A stretch of 64,000 nucleotides of DNA from Enterobacter dykesii (GCF_008364625.2 NZ_CP126604.1:3968001-4032000), one strand, 5' to 3'; numbered from the stretch's first letter, positions 1 through 8,949 are shown. Program-made: numbers and translations. Notes: a model not told the origin generated them from the letters alone.

Positions 1-332
1 CGTGGGAGTTAAAGGCGCGTCGCTGGCTTGAAGGCAAAGGACTGCGCTTTATCGCCGCTAACGTCCGCGGGCGCGGCGGCGAAATTGATCTGATCATGAA
101 AGACGGTCAGGTGATCGTATTTGTAGAAGTCCGCTTTCGACAGTCCTCCCGTTTTGGCGGTGCTGCCGCCAGCGTGACGCTCGCCAAACAACATAAATTA
201 TTACAGACTGCCCACTTGTGGCTTGCCCGCCATAATGGGAGCTTTGATACTGTGGATTGTCGGTTCGATGTGATAGCCTTCACCGGAAATGAGATCGAAT
301 GGCTCAAAAACGCTTTTGGCGAAGACGCATAA
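1..332 (+). CDS. yraN: YraN, UPF0102 nuclease-fold protein (5' end outside window)
   Basis: This is the 3' part of a gene that enters from the left edge. Its reading frame begins at base 3 and it stops with TAA at 330-332. About 109 residues remain; E. coli YraN has 131, so roughly the first 20 are missing. The visible GGEIDLI and FVEVR segments are hallmarks of the UPF0102 family, which has a restriction-endonuclease-like fold; its biochemical role is not settled. The gene lies 21 bases before diaA and is probably co-transcribed with it, as in E. coli. Confidence 0.93.
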   Translation, partial: WELKARRWLEGKGLRFIAANVRGRGGEIDLIMKDGQVIVFVEVRFRQSSRFGGAAASVTLAKQHKLLQTAHLWLARHNGSFDTVDCRFDVIAFTGNEIEWLKNAFGEDA

Positions 333-353
333 TTAAGATTTAAAAGGGATAAC

Positions 354-944
354 GTGCTCGAAAGAATTAAAGTGTGCTTCACAGAAAGCATCCAGACTCA
401 GATTGCCGCGGCGGAAGCCCTTCCGGATGCTATCTCGCGTGCCGCAATGACGCTGGTGCAATCCCTGCTTAACGGCAACAAAATCCTCTGTTGTGGCAAC
501 GGCACGTCAGCCGCCAACGCACAGCATTTTGCTGCCAGCATGATCAATCGCTTTGAAACAGAACGCCCGAGTTTACCCGCCATTGCACTTAATACCGATA
601 ATGTGGTCTTAACGGCGATTGCTAACGATCGTCTGCATGACGAAATCTACGCAAAGCAGGTGCGAGCCCTGGGGCATGCCGGAGATGTGCTGCTGGCCAT
701 CTCCACGCGCGGCAACAGCCGGGACATTGTCAAAGCGGTTGAAGCCGCCGTCACCCGCGATATGACTATCGTGGCCTTAACCGGCTATGACGGTGGTGAG
801 CTGGCGGGTCTGCTCGGGCCGCAGGATGTGGAAATCCGCATTCCTTCTCACCGGAGCGCGCGTATTCAGGAGATGCATATGCTCACGGTGAACTGCTTAT
901 GTGATTTGATCGATAACACGCTTTTCCCTCACCAGGATGATTAA
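354..944 (+). CDS. diaA: DnaA initiator-associating protein DiaA
   Basis: DiaA binds DnaA and promotes assembly of initiation complexes at oriC, helping replication start on time. The product is 196 residues, as in E. coli, and is almost entirely one SIS (sugar isomerase) domain, with the phosphosugar-fold signature [12 protein letters not shown] near residues 48-59. The start is GTG at 354, preceded by AAAAGGGAT; no upstream ATG fits and the N-terminus aligns with E. coli DiaA from this codon. It sits between yraN and dolP, nine bases before the dolP start, consistent with one transcript. Confidence 0.96.
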   Translation: MLERIKVCFTESIQTQIAAAEALPDAISRAAMTLVQSLLNGNKILCCGNGTSAANAQHFAASMINRFETERPSLPAIALNTDNVVLTAIANDRLHDEIYAKQVRALGHAGDVLLAISTRGNSRDIVKAVEAAVTRDMTIVALTGYDGGELAGLLGPQDVEIRIPSHRSARIQEMHMLTVNCLCDLIDNTLFPHQDD

Positions 945-953
945 GGAGTTCTT

Positions 954-1529
954 ATGAAGGCTTTATCGACCCTCGCAGTCCTTATGTCTGCATTACTGCT
1001 TCAGGGATGTATCGCTGCGGCCGTTGTGGGCACCGCTGCAGTGGGTACCAAAGCAGCGACCGATCCGCGCTCTGTGGGGACGCAGGTGGATGACGGTACG
1101 CTGGAGCTGCGCGTCAACAGTGCACTGTCGAAAGACGAACAAATCAAGAAAGAAGCGCGTATCAACGTGACGGCTTATCAGGGCAAAGTGCTGCTGGCAG
1201 GCCAAGCGCCGAATATGGAGCTCGCCTCGCGTGCGAAACAGATTGCGATGGGCGTCGAAGGGACCACAGAGGTGTTTAACGAAGTGCGCCAGGGCAAGCC
1301 AATTGGCCTGGGTGACGCCTCTTCTGATACCTGGATCACCACCAAAGTGCGTTCCCAGCTGCTGGGCTCGGACCAGGTGAAATCATCCAACGTGAAAGTG
1401 ACGACTGAAAACGGCGAAGTGTTCCTGCTGGGTCTGGTGACCGAACGTGAAGGGAAAGCGGCGGCCGATATCGCCAGCCGGGTGAGCGGCGTGAAGCACG
1501 TCACCACCGCGTTTACTTACATCAAATAA
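954..1529 (+). CDS. dolP: Outer-membrane lipoprotein DolP (YraP), two BON domains
   Basis: The N-terminus is a lipoprotein signal ending in the lipobox LLQGC with Cys19 as the lipidation site. Two BON domains follow, at about residues 45-115 and 123-190. In E. coli, DolP is a division-site-localised lipoprotein that protects outer-membrane integrity and BAM function and belongs to the sigma-E regulon. Length is 191 residues, the family norm. A good Shine-Dalgarno (AAGGAG) precedes the ATG. The gene is followed at once by a strong terminator and a REP palindrome. Confidence 0.96.
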   Translation: MKALSTLAVLMSALLLQGCIAAAVVGTAAVGTKAATDPRSVGTQVDDGTLELRVNSALSKDEQIKKEARINVTAYQGKVLLAGQAPNMELASRAKQIAMGVEGTTEVFNEVRQGKPIGLGDASSDTWITTKVRSQLLGSDQVKSSNVKVTTENGEVFLLGLVTEREGKAAADIASRVSGVKHVTTAFTYIK

Positions 1530-1559
1530 AAAAATCCCCTCGCTTGAGGGGATTTTTTT
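1527..1559 (+). terminator. Intrinsic terminator after dolP
   Basis: A GC-rich stem (AATCCCCTCGC / TTGAGGGGATT) is followed by seven T. An A-run on the left side means it can also act on leftward transcripts coming from yraQ, which converges here. Confidence 0.9.
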
Positions 1560-1597
1560 GTAGGCCCGGTAAGCGCTAGCGCCACCGGGCTTTTTTT
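1560..1597. repeat. REP-type palindrome between dolP and yraQ
   Basis: GCCCGGTAAGCGC...GCGCCACCGGGC is an imperfect palindrome with the internal mismatch and flanking GTAG typical of enterobacterial REP/PU elements. It runs into a T7 tract that overlaps the yraQ stop codon, so it may double as a second terminator for dolP. Three related elements occur in this window, near 17628, 52079 and 60162. Confidence 0.8.
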
Positions 1598-2633
1598 ACA
1601 TCAACGCAATACTGCCCACCATCACCCCGCTCAGCGCCACCAGCCCTGCGGTCAGCCACAGCGCTTTCGCCGGGAACGACTTACGCAGCATGATAAGCGA
1701 CGGCAGGCTGATCGCCGGCAGCGTAATCAGCAGCGCCAGCGCCGGCGCGGTGCCCATACCGGCCAGCATCATGGTCTGAACAATCGGGATCTCCGCCGCC
1801 GTTGGGATCACAAACAGACAGCCTGCAACGGCCATCGCAATGACCCACATCAGCGTGTTGTCGATAGCGCCATCCGCATGCGGGAAGAGCCAGACGCGCG
1901 CCGCCCCCAGAACCAGTACCGCCAGAATATAGACTGGGATGGTGCTCCAGAAAAGCTGCCAGAGCGCCCTGCCCCAGCGCGCAAAGAAGCCACCCTGCGG
2001 CTCGCTGACGTCCAGCTCAACGGCTGCGGGTTCTGCGGCAGTATCCTTCACCAGTTTTTGCACCAGCGTCGCCACCACCAGCACGGTCAGCAGCCCGGCG
2101 ACCAGACGGATGAACGCGAAATGCCAGCCCAGCACAAAGCCCATAAACACCAGCGTTGCCGGGTTGAGCAGCGGGTTGCCCATCCAGAACGCCAGCGCGC
2201 CGCCCATCGACACGCGCTGGCGGCGCATCCCTGCTGCCACGGGCGCGGCGCAGCAGGAACACATCATGCCCGGCAGGGAGAAAATCGTCCCCAGCAGCGT
2301 GCCCTGAAAGCGCGGCTGCCCGAGGGTTTTCACCAGCCAGTTACGGGGGATAAGCACCTGAATTAGTGACCCAAGGATCACACCTAAGACGGCAGCTTTC
2401 CAGACGGCAAGGAAGTAGACCATGGCGTAATCCCACGCCGCCTGCAGCGGGCTGGATTCAGCCTGAGCAAGAATAGATTTACCGATGCTGTGCGTTTCGG
2501 CGGCGGTGAAGGCTTTGCCATAGTACGGCTGCCATTTCACGTACCAGAGGCCAACAATGACCACAAGAAAGAAGAGTGCGGGCTTCCACCATTGAACAGG
2601 TGTTGCCGCCTGAGATGAAGACTGACCAGTCAT
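1596..2633 (-). CDS. yraQ: YraQ, ArsP-family (DUF318) membrane permease
   Basis: A 345-residue polytopic membrane protein with about eight hydrophobic segments, matching E. coli YraQ (346 residues). It carries the family motif CSCC (Cys125, 127, 128) beside AAP, and a GNPLLNPATL segment in a membrane helix. The same family (PF03773) includes ArsP, an exporter of trivalent organoarsenicals, so thiol-mediated handling of a soft metalloid is plausible; the true substrate is unknown. A cytoplasmic loop near residues 190-210 splits the protein into two halves. It is transcribed towards dolP and follows yraR in the same direction. Confidence 0.93.
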   Translation of the reverse strand: MTGQSSSQAATPVQWWKPALFFLVVIVGLWYVKWQPYYGKAFTAAETHSIGKSILAQAESSPLQAAWDYAMVYFLAVWKAAVLGVILGSLIQVLIPRNWLVKTLGQPRFQGTLLGTIFSLPGMMCSCCAAPVAAGMRRQRVSMGGALAFWMGNPLLNPATLVFMGFVLGWHFAFIRLVAGLLTVLVVATLVQKLVKDTAAEPAAVELDVSEPQGGFFARWGRALWQLFWSTIPVYILAVLVLGAARVWLFPHADGAIDNTLMWVIAMAVAGCLFVIPTAAEIPIVQTMMLAGMGTAPALALLITLPAISLPSLIMLRKSFPAKALWLTAGLVALSGVMVGSIALM

Positions 2634-2673
2634 AGCATTCCCCGGAGAATATTAGGTTATTAGCCGGGGGAGT

Positions 2674-3318
2674 TTACGCCTCGCCCTGCGCGATTTCACG
2701 CAGTTTTGCCGAAGGGATAATGTTTACGCCCGCTTTCGACGGGGCCAGTCCCTCTTTTAACATCGCGCGCGCGACGTCCCGCGCCTCGATGGCTTTCCAG
2801 TTGCCGGGAAGGACCCGAAACAGCGGGGCCAGGATCGACTCGTTAAAGCGGCGTTCGTCCCGGTGGCCGATCAGCATCGAAGGGCGCACAATCGTCAGCT
2901 GCTCCCATTTCTGCGCAATCAGTGCCTCCTCCATCTTGCCCTTCACCTTGTTGTAGAAGAACGGCGATCCGGCACTGGCGCCCAGCGCGCTGACCACCAG
3001 AAAATGTTTGGCCCCCAGCTTTTTCGCCGTGAGCGCGGTGTCCACCACCAGCGTGTAGTCGGCGTGGATAAATGCCTCCTTGCTCCCCGCCTCCCGCCGC
3101 GTGGTGCCCAGACAGCAAAAGGCGATATCAATCGGGTCCTGCACCTGCGCCAGCGCGTCCGTCAGCTGAGGATCGTGCGGATTAAAGACGCCGGAAATGT
3201 CCGCCAGCGGTCGACGGGTCGGGGCGGCGATATAGTTCACGCGGCGATCCTGAATCAGCAGCCGCAGCAGATGATCGCCCACTAAGCCGGTAGCACCTGT
3301 AATCAATACCTGACTCAT
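2674..3318 (-). CDS. yraR: YraR, atypical short-chain dehydrogenase-like NAD(P)-binding protein
   Basis: 214 residues beginning [21 protein letters not shown] is the glycine-rich dinucleotide-binding loop of extended/atypical SDR (Rossmann) proteins. E. coli YraR is 211 residues and begins at the same Met; the start at 3318 is also preceded by AGGGGA. A longer in-frame start at 3369 was rejected because it lacks both conservation and a ribosome site. The family resembles the TIP30/HTATIP2 group. The substrate is unknown. It is followed 40 bases later by yraQ. Confidence 0.92.
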   Translation of the reverse strand: MSQVLITGATGLVGDHLLRLLIQDRRVNYIAAPTRRPLADISGVFNPHDPQLTDALAQVQDPIDIAFCCLGTTRREAGSKEAFIHADYTLVVDTALTAKKLGAKHFLVVSALGASAGSPFFYNKVKGKMEEALIAQKWEQLTIVRPSMLIGHRDERRFNESILAPLFRVLPGNWKAIEARDVARAMLKEGLAPSKAGVNIIPSAKLREIAQGEA

Positions 3319-3446
3319 CTTTTCCCCTTTACAGAATTGTCCGTTTGCGAACTCAGCGTCGTCGACCACACTTAGAAGTCTGTTACAGGTAAGTATTTAC
3401 CACAAGCGGAGAAAAATCAGTCTGAAGCCAAAACAACGGAGGAAGC

Positions 3447-3965
3447 ATGGGCAAGAAAATCGCAGTCTTGATTACCGACGAGTTTGAAGATTCAGAATTC
3501 ACCTCTCCAGCAGAGGCGTTCCGCAAGGCGGGACATGAGGTCATCACCATTGAGAAAGAGGCGGGTAAAACGGTGACAGGCCATAAGGGCGAGGCGACCG
3601 TGACCATCGATGAGAGCATTGATAACGTTAGCCCCTCAGATTTCGACGCCCTGCTGTTACCCGGCGGCCATTCCCCGGATTCCCTGCGCGGGGACGAGCG
3701 CTTCGTGACCTTCACCCGGGACTTTGTCTCTACCGGCAAACCGGTGTTTGCCATCTGCCACGGCCCGCAGCTGCTCATCAGCGCAGAAGTGGTCCGCGGG
3801 CGTAAGCTTACCGCCGTGAAACCGATCGTTATCGATCTGAAAAATGCGGGGGCCGAGTTTTACGATCAGGAGGTGGTCAACGACAAAGACCAGCTGATCA
3901 CCAGCCGAACGCCGGACGATCTCCCGGCGTTTAACCGCGAAGCGCTACGCCTGCTCGGCGCGTAA
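3447..3965 (+). CDS. yhbO: Protein/nucleotide deglycase YhbO (PfpI/DJ-1 family)
   Basis: 172 residues of the DJ-1/PfpI superfamily. The nucleophile elbow AICHG carries Cys104 and His105, and LPGGH near residue 71-75 is the conserved glycine turn. E. coli YhbO has been reported to reverse early glycation of proteins and nucleotides and to contribute to stress survival. The ATG follows AACGGAGGAAGC, a strong ribosome site. The 3' end overlaps yhbP convergently by 21 bases. Confidence 0.95.
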   Translation: MGKKIAVLITDEFEDSEFTSPAEAFRKAGHEVITIEKEAGKTVTGHKGEATVTIDESIDNVSPSDFDALLLPGGHSPDSLRGDERFVTFTRDFVSTGKPVFAICHGPQLLISAEVVRGRKLTAVKPIVIDLKNAGAEFYDQEVVNDKDQLITSRTPDDLPAFNREALRLLGA

Positions 3966-4379
3966 CCAGTGCAGCTTTTTGCCAAAGCCCAGGGTGTTGT
4001 CGGTAAATTTCAGCTCATCGAGGCGAATTTCCCAGACCGGGGCTTTTAGCGCAGCGGCAACGGGAAAGCGGCGCGTGTAGAGCTTACGGCGCGCGTCGCT
4101 CTCTTCACCATCCAGACGACGGATTTCACCTTTAAACTGCACGCCGCGGATTAGCGCGACCGTTTTCGGCTGGCCGTTTACCGTACCTGCCACCTTTGCC
4201 TGCTGGCCGGTCATCTGCGCATGACGCGTGTTGTCTTCACTCATGACATAAAACGCCACGCGCTCAGGATCGTAGTAGTAAAACGCGTTTGCGCACCACA
4301 TCTCACCCTCGTCATAGACGCACCAGGTGACAACATGCTGCTTCGCCAGCCAGCGGTTAATGGCGGCCAGTGTTTCCAT
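3945..4379 (-). CDS. yhbP: YhbP, UPF0306 pyridoxamine-phosphate-oxidase-like split-barrel protein
   Basis: 144 residues matching E. coli YhbP (147). The sequence has the small beta-rich pattern of FMN-binding split-barrel proteins, with an AFYVMSED segment near residue 40, but no catalytic role is established. It is convergent with yhbO and its last 21 bases lie inside the yhbO 3' end. It is divergent from yhbQ with almost no spacer, so the two promoters must overlap the opposite genes. Confidence 0.93.
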   Translation of the reverse strand: METLAAINRWLAKQHVVTWCVYDEGEMWCANAFYYYDPERVAFYVMSEDNTRHAQMTGQQAKVAGTVNGQPKTVALIRGVQFKGEIRRLDGEESDARRKLYTRRFPVAAALKAPVWEIRLDELKFTDNTLGFGKKLHWLRAEQA

Positions 4380-4435
4380 TTTCGTTCTCTCTCATGCTAT
4401 GGTGCGTTCACCTTAACATACTGAATCCGTTTACC

Positions 4436-4723
4436 GTGTGCTGGTTTCTCTATCTTGTCCGAACCGCTGATAACGCCCTCTACACCGGGATCACCACCGA
4501 TGTGGCGCGGCGTTTTTTACAACACCAAACGGGGAAAGGGGCAAAAGCGCTGCGGGGGAAAGGGGAACTACAGCTCGCCTTCTCAGCGGCCGTCGGCGAC
4601 CGATCGCTGGCGCTCAGGCTGGAATACCGCATCAAGCAGCTGACGAAGCGCCAGAAGGAGCGCCTCGTGACCGGAGACGGCTCATTTGAGGCGCTACGCG
4701 AGAGCCTGATTAAAAGCGATTGA
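4436..4723 (+). CDS. yhbQ: YhbQ, GIY-YIG endonuclease-fold protein
   Basis: The conserved part begins [11 protein letters not shown] and contains LYTGITTD, the variant GIY-YIG core, followed by a conserved [11 protein letters not shown] segment. E. coli YhbQ is 100 residues and starts five residues before WFLYL. Here no ATG lies at that point: candidates are GTG at 4436 (chosen), CTG at 4421, or ATG at 4394, which would add residues not conserved in E. coli. None has a clear ribosome site. The family may act on DNA damage or branched DNA; the substrate is unsettled. The 3' end overlaps yhbS by 14 bases. Confidence 0.85.
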   Translation: MCWFLYLVRTADNALYTGITTDVARRFLQHQTGKGAKALRGKGELQLAFSAAVGDRSLALRLEYRIKQLTKRQKERLVTGDGSFEALRESLIKSD

Positions 4724-5213
4724 AATGGTCGTGGTACTCCACCAGACCATTGACGCCGTTGAGCGCGTCGTCCGCCAGGCGATGGACCTGGAAAGCAGAT
4801 TCCGTACCCGGCCAGCGGCAACGCAGATCGTAATGCGCGGCCTGCTCAAAGCCTAAACGTCCATAGAACGCTGGATCGCCCAGCGTGACAACGGCGGCAT
4901 AGCCAAACTCATTGAGCGAATCCAGCCCTTCATAGACCAGCTGACGTGCCAGCCCTTGCCCGCGATAGTTTTCATCTACCGCCAGCGGTGCCATTCCCAC
5001 CCACTGAAGATCTTCGCCCTGAACGATGACCGGACTGAAGGCCACATAGCCGACCACCTGACCTTCGTCATCGGTGGCAACCAGCCCCAGCGTAATCAGG
5101 CCATCCTCGCGAAGGTCGTGGACCAGTTGGGCTTCGGCATCGCTCGCAAAGGCGCGGCGTAACAACGCATCGATCCCCGGCGCATCAATCCCAATTTCGA
5201 CTCGAATCAGCAT
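4710..5213 (-). CDS. yhbS: YhbS, GNAT-family N-acetyltransferase
   Basis: 167 residues with the acetyl-CoA pyrophosphate-binding motif [10 protein letters not shown] at about residues 86-95 and a conserved [13 protein letters not shown]-terminal motif. This matches E. coli YhbS. The acceptor substrate is unknown. Its ATG lies inside the end of ubiT (7-base overlap), so the two are translationally coupled. E. coli yhbS is also tightly linked to yhbT, but a role in ubiquinone synthesis has not been shown. Confidence 0.93.
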   Translation of the reverse strand: MLIRVEIGIDAPGIDALLRRAFASDAEAQLVHDLREDGLITLGLVATDDEGQVVGYVAFSPVIVQGEDLQWVGMAPLAVDENYRGQGLARQLVYEGLDSLNEFGYAAVVTLGDPAFYGRLGFEQAAHYDLRCRWPGTESAFQVHRLADDALNGVNGLVEYHDHFNRF

Positions 5214-5731
5214 GGCTCACCTACTGAAGTGTGTTTACCGTCCGGCGGGGTTTTCAGCCCGGCCTCAACGAAATCTGCCATTTGCATTAACATCACGCGC
5301 AGCGCTTTCGGCATCTGCTCCAGCTCAATGGCATCCATTAAATTCTTAACGTACAGGCCCAGCTCCGTGTCGCCTTCAATCACCAGACGGCGCTGGAAGA
5401 AGAGCGTATCCGGATCCTGCTTGCGCGCGGCGATCATCAGCAGATCGCTGGCGTTGGCGCTAAAGCTCACATCCGCGTCGGCGGACTCGCGTACGATCAG
5501 CTGGTCATTCTCAACGGAGGTAAACCAGCGCAGCCCGATGTCACGCACCTCAATGCTTAACCAGCGGCCTTCCAGGAATTCCAGCTCGCCGTCCTGCAGC
5601 GCCTGGCGGAACTGCCAGCTCAGGACCTGCTCCAGCACCTGACGTTTAAGCGCGAACGGCGCCAGCTTGACCGGCACGCTCAGCATTGATGGACCAAATT
5701 GTACGAGACGTGAACGCAGTTTATCCAGCAC
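5207..5731 (-). CDS. ubiT: UbiT (YhbT), SCP2-domain factor of O2-independent ubiquinone synthesis
   Basis: 174 residues with a sterol-carrier-protein-2-like lipid-binding domain at about residues 35-145. In E. coli, UbiT works with UbiU and UbiV to make ubiquinone without oxygen, probably as the lipid-binding accessory factor that replaces UbiJ. It is divergent from ubiU across a 211-base spacer, so one control region could drive the whole module. The product aligns with E. coli YhbT over its full length. Confidence 0.94.
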   Translation of the reverse strand: MLDKLRSRLVQFGPSMLSVPVKLAPFALKRQVLEQVLSWQFRQALQDGELEFLEGRWLSIEVRDIGLRWFTSVENDQLIVRESADADVSFSANASDLLMIAARKQDPDTLFFQRRLVIEGDTELGLYVKNLMDAIELEQMPKALRVMLMQMADFVEAGLKTPPDGKHTSVGEPC

Positions 5732-5942
5732 GAGCTTTACTCCCTGATATCTATAGTCCGGCTATTTTGCCATATCCGACGCGCAACATAGCGGCGTAAA
5801 TCAACAAACCTTCGTCCGCCGTACCTCATTATTGGTGTCATCAATACGCCATTAGCTGCCTTAAATCAAAAATTGTCGCGTATGGGTTAATTAAAATCCC
5901 AGCTCGTTAACAATTTTGCGATCGACTACATCAGGATAAATT
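5732..5942. promoter_or_regulatory. Divergent ubiT / ubiUV control region
   Basis: A 211-base AT-rich spacer separates divergent ubiT and ubiU. In E. coli the O2-independent ubiquinone genes are reported to be FNR-activated. A weak candidate FNR site lies at 5856-5869 (half site ATCAA, other arm degenerate). A second near-palindrome, TTGGT-GTC-ATCAA, is at 5832-5844 but has a 3-base rather than 4-base spacer. Assignment is tentative. Confidence 0.4.
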
Positions 5943-6938
5943 ATGGAGCTGCTCTGCCCTGCCGGAAATCTTCCGGCGCTTAAGGCGGCCATCGAAAATG
6001 GGGCCGATGCGGTCTATATCGGGCTGAAAGATGACACCAACGCCCGCCATTTTGCTGGCCTCAACTTTACGGAGAAAAAGCTTCAGGAAGCCGTTAACTT
6101 CGTTCACCAGCACCGCCGCAAGCTGCATATCGCCATCAATACCTTTGCTCATCCTGACGGCTACACCCGCTGGCAGCGCGCGGTGGATATGGCGGCACAG
6201 CTGGGTGCCGATGCGCTGATCCTGGCCGACCTCGCCATGCTTGAGTATGCGGCAGAACGCTATCCCCATATTGAGCGCCACGTCTCTGTTCAGGCATCTG
6301 CCACCAATGAAGAGGCGGTGCGTTTTTATCATCAACACTTTGACGTGGCCCGCGTGGTGCTGCCGCGCGTGCTCTCTATTCATCAGGTTAAGCAACTCGC
6401 GCGCGTCACGCCAGTGCCGCTGGAAGTTTTTGCCTTTGGCAGCCTGTGCATCATGGCTGAAGGGCGTTGCTATCTTTCCTCTTATTTAACCGGTGAATCA
6501 CCGAATACCGTCGGGGCCTGCTCTCCTGCCCGCTTTGTTCGCTGGCAGCAGACCCCTCAGGGGCTGGAATCCCGCCTGAATGAGGTGCTGATCGACCGCT
6601 ATCAGGACGGTGAAAACGCCGGTTATCCAACCCTGTGTAAAGGCCGCTATCTGGTCGACGGCGAGCGCTATCACGCGCTGGAGGAGCCGACCAGCCTCAA
6701 CACGCTGGAGCTGCTGCCGGAACTGCTGGCGGCCAATATTGCCTCGGTGAAAATCGAAGGACGTCAGCGCAGCCCGGCCTATGTGAGCCAGGTTGCGAAA
6801 GTGTGGCGTCAGGCCATCGACCGCTGCATGGCGGACCCGCAGAACTACGCGCCACAGCAGGCCTGGATGGAAACGCTCGGTTCGATGTCCGAAGGCACGC
6901 AAACCACGCTGGGCGCGTATCACCGTAAATGGCAGTGA
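5943..6938 (+). CDS. ubiU: UbiU, peptidase-U32-family 4Fe-4S hydroxylation factor
   Basis: 331 residues of the U32 family. The four cysteines known to bind a 4Fe-4S cluster in E. coli UbiU are at the same positions here: Cys169, Cys176, Cys193 and Cys232. UbiU forms a complex with UbiV that hydroxylates the ubiquinone ring precursor without O2; prephenate is the reported hydroxyl donor. The N-terminus MELLCPAGN is the classic U32 start. It is followed by ubiV after seven bases, so the pair is co-translated. Confidence 0.97.
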   Translation: MELLCPAGNLPALKAAIENGADAVYIGLKDDTNARHFAGLNFTEKKLQEAVNFVHQHRRKLHIAINTFAHPDGYTRWQRAVDMAAQLGADALILADLAMLEYAAERYPHIERHVSVQASATNEEAVRFYHQHFDVARVVLPRVLSIHQVKQLARVTPVPLEVFAFGSLCIMAEGRCYLSSYLTGESPNTVGACSPARFVRWQQTPQGLESRLNEVLIDRYQDGENAGYPTLCKGRYLVDGERYHALEEPTSLNTLELLPELLAANIASVKIEGRQRSPAYVSQVAKVWRQAIDRCMADPQNYAPQQAWMETLGSMSEGTQTTLGAYHRKWQ

Positions 6939-6945
6939 GAAAATC

Positions 6946-7824
6946 ATGAAATATTCATTAGGACCGGTGCTCTACTACTGGCCAAAAGAGACGCTGGAAG
7001 ATTTTTACCAACAGGCCGCTGCCAGCAGCGCCGACGTGATTTACCTCGGCGAAGCGGTGTGCAGCAAGCGCCGCGCCACCAAAGTGGGCGACTGGCTGGA
7101 TATGGCGAAAGGCCTGGCCGGAAGCGGCAAGCAGGTGGTGCTCTCCACGCTCGCGCTGGTGCAGGCGTCGTCCGAACTGGGCGAGCTGAAGCGCTACGTC
7201 GAAAACGGCGAGTTCCTGCTGGAAGCGAGCGATCTGGGCGTGGTGAACATGTGCGCTGAACGCAGGCTGCCGTTTGTTGCGGGTCATGCCCTGAACTGCT
7301 ACAACGCCGTGACCCTGCGCCTGCTGCTCAAACAGGGGATGACGCGCTGGTGCATGCCGGTAGAGCTCTCCCGTGACTGGCTGGCTAACCTGCTTAACCA
7401 GTGCGACGAGCTGAGCATTCGCAATCAGTTTGAAGTGGAAGTGCTGAGCTACGGGCATCTGCCGCTGGCCTACTCCGCCCGCTGCTTCACCGCGCGCTCG
7501 GAAGACCGCCCGAAAGACGAATGCGAAACCTGCTGCATCAAGTACCCGAACGGACGCAGCATGCTGTCGCAGGAGAATCAGCAGGTGTTTGTCCTTAACG
7601 GTATTCAGACCATGAGCGGCTATGTCTATAACCTCGGCAACGAGCTGACGTCGATGGACGGGCTGGTGGATATGGTTCGTCTGTCGCCGCTGGATACTGG
7701 CGTGTTCGCGATGCTGGACGCCTTCCGCGCCAATGAAAACGGCGCCGCGCCGCTGCCGCTGACGGCAAACAGCGACTGCAACGGCTACTGGAGACGGCTC
7801 GCCGGGCTGGAGCTGCAGGCGTAA
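6946..7824 (+). CDS. ubiV: UbiV, partner 4Fe-4S protein of UbiU
   Basis: 292 residues, starting MKYSLGPVLYYW as in E. coli YhbV (298). Cysteines matching the E. coli cluster ligands are present at 39, 180, 193 and 197, with an extra one at 196 (CETCC). UbiV and UbiU form the heterodimer needed for anaerobic ubiquinone synthesis. A longer in-frame start at 6793 lies inside ubiU and was rejected. Downstream is a 77-base gap holding a 12-bp inverted repeat before yhbW. Confidence 0.96.
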   Translation: MKYSLGPVLYYWPKETLEDFYQQAAASSADVIYLGEAVCSKRRATKVGDWLDMAKGLAGSGKQVVLSTLALVQASSELGELKRYVENGEFLLEASDLGVVNMCAERRLPFVAGHALNCYNAVTLRLLLKQGMTRWCMPVELSRDWLANLLNQCDELSIRNQFEVEVLSYGHLPLAYSARCFTARSEDRPKDECETCCIKYPNGRSMLSQENQQVFVLNGIQTMSGYVYNLGNELTSMDGLVDMVRLSPLDTGVFAMLDAFRANENGAAPLPLTANSDCNGYWRRLAGLELQA

Positions 7825-7827
7825 AAA

Positions 7828-7898
7828 AGCTCACTTTGTTAACAACGGTTATCATTATTTAATGCAGTATTAAAGATTGACCGTCGACAAAGTGAGCT
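7828..7898. repeat. 12-bp inverted repeat spanning the ubiV-yhbW gap
   Basis: AGCTCACTTTGT at 7828-7839 is repeated as its exact reverse complement at 7887-7898, 47 bases apart and ending three bases before the yhbW ATG. Inside it, ACGGT (7844-7848) pairs with ACCGT (7880-7884). An A6 tract on the left would read as a T6 tail on the minus strand. On the plus-strand mRNA the right arm covers the region where the yhbW ribosome site should be. Confidence 0.75.
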
Positions 7899-7901
7899 GT
7901 T

Positions 7902-8903
7902 ATGACTGACAAAACCATTCCGTTTTCGGTGCTGGATCTGGCGCCGATCCCACAAGGCTCCTCGGCAAGAGAAGCCTTTTCGCACTCTCTCGATCTCGCT
8001 CAGCTGGCCGAAAAGCGTGGCTATCACCGCTACTGGCTGGCCGAACATCACAACATGGTGGGCATTGCCAGCGCCGCCACCTCTGTACTGATTGGCTATC
8101 TGGCAGCAAATACCACCACCCTGCATCTGGGCTCCGGTGGCGTGATGCTGCCAAACCACGCCCCGCTGGTGATTGCCGAGCAGTTTGGCACCCTGAATAC
8201 CCTCTATCCGGGGCGTATTGATTTGGGCCTTGGTCGTGCGCCGGGCAGCGACCAGCCAACGATGCGTGCCCTGCGTCGCCATATGAGCGGCGATATCGAC
8301 AACTTCCCGCGCGACGTGGCCGAGCTGGTGGACTGGTTCGACGCGCGCGATCCGAACCCGCACGTGCGCCCGGTCCCGGGCTACGGCGAGAAGATCCCGG
8401 TGTGGCTGTTGGGATCAAGCCTCTACAGCGCACAGCTCGCCGCGCAGCTGGGGCTGCCGTTTGCGTTTGCCTCGCACTTCGCACCGGATATGCTGCATCA
8501 GGCGCTGCATCTCTACCGCACGAACTTCAAACCGTCCGAGCGTCTGGAGAAACCTTACGCGATGGTGTGTATCAACATCATTGCCGCTGACAGCAATCGC
8601 GACGCGGAATTCCTGTTCACCTCCATGCAGCAGGCGTTTGTGAAGCTGCGTCGCGGTGAGACGGGCCAGCTTCCGCCGCCGGTGGAGAATATGCATCAGC
8701 TGTGGTCAGCCTCAGAGCAGTATGGCGTGCAGCAGGCCCTGAGCATGTCGCTGGTAGGCGATAAATCGAAAGTGCGCCACGGGCTGGAGGCGGTGCTGCG
8801 CGAAACGCAGGCGGATGAGATTATGGTTAACGGCCAGATTTTCGATCACCAGGCGCGTTTGCATTCGTTTGAGCTGGCGATGCAGGTTAAAGAAGAAATG
8901 TAG
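7902..8903 (+). CDS. yhbW: YhbW, luciferase-like FMN-dependent monooxygenase
   Basis: 333 residues of the bacterial luciferase-like superfamily, matching E. coli YhbW (335). Family hallmarks are the N-terminal [12 protein letters not shown] segment, WLAEHHN near residues 45-51, and GLGRAPGSD near residues 109-117. Such proteins are TIM barrels that use reduced flavin; this one's substrate is unknown. It follows ubiV in the same direction but the ribosome site is weak (AGTGAG), and an inverted repeat overlaps it. It converges with mtr. Confidence 0.93.
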   Translation: MTDKTIPFSVLDLAPIPQGSSAREAFSHSLDLAQLAEKRGYHRYWLAEHHNMVGIASAATSVLIGYLAANTTTLHLGSGGVMLPNHAPLVIAEQFGTLNTLYPGRIDLGLGRAPGSDQPTMRALRRHMSGDIDNFPRDVAELVDWFDARDPNPHVRPVPGYGEKIPVWLLGSSLYSAQLAAQLGLPFAFASHFAPDMLHQALHLYRTNFKPSERLEKPYAMVCINIIAADSNRDAEFLFTSMQQAFVKLRRGETGQLPPPVENMHQLWSASEQYGVQQALSMSLVGDKSKVRHGLEAVLRETQADEIMVNGQIFDHQARLHSFELAMQVKEEM

Positions 8904-8915
8904 TGCGTTTTGTTG

Positions 8916-8949
8916 CCCTCACCACAGCCCTCTCCCCAGGGGAGAGGGT
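8916..8949. repeat. CCCTCTCCCC/GGGGAGAGGG palindromic intergenic repeat
   Basis: Between convergent yhbW and mtr lies CCCTCACCACAG followed by the palindrome CCCTCTCCCCAGGGGAGAGGG. From general knowledge, palindromes of this type recur in intergenic regions of many gammaproteobacteria. It can fold into a strong hairpin in either transcript but lacks a T tract. Confidence 0.65.
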
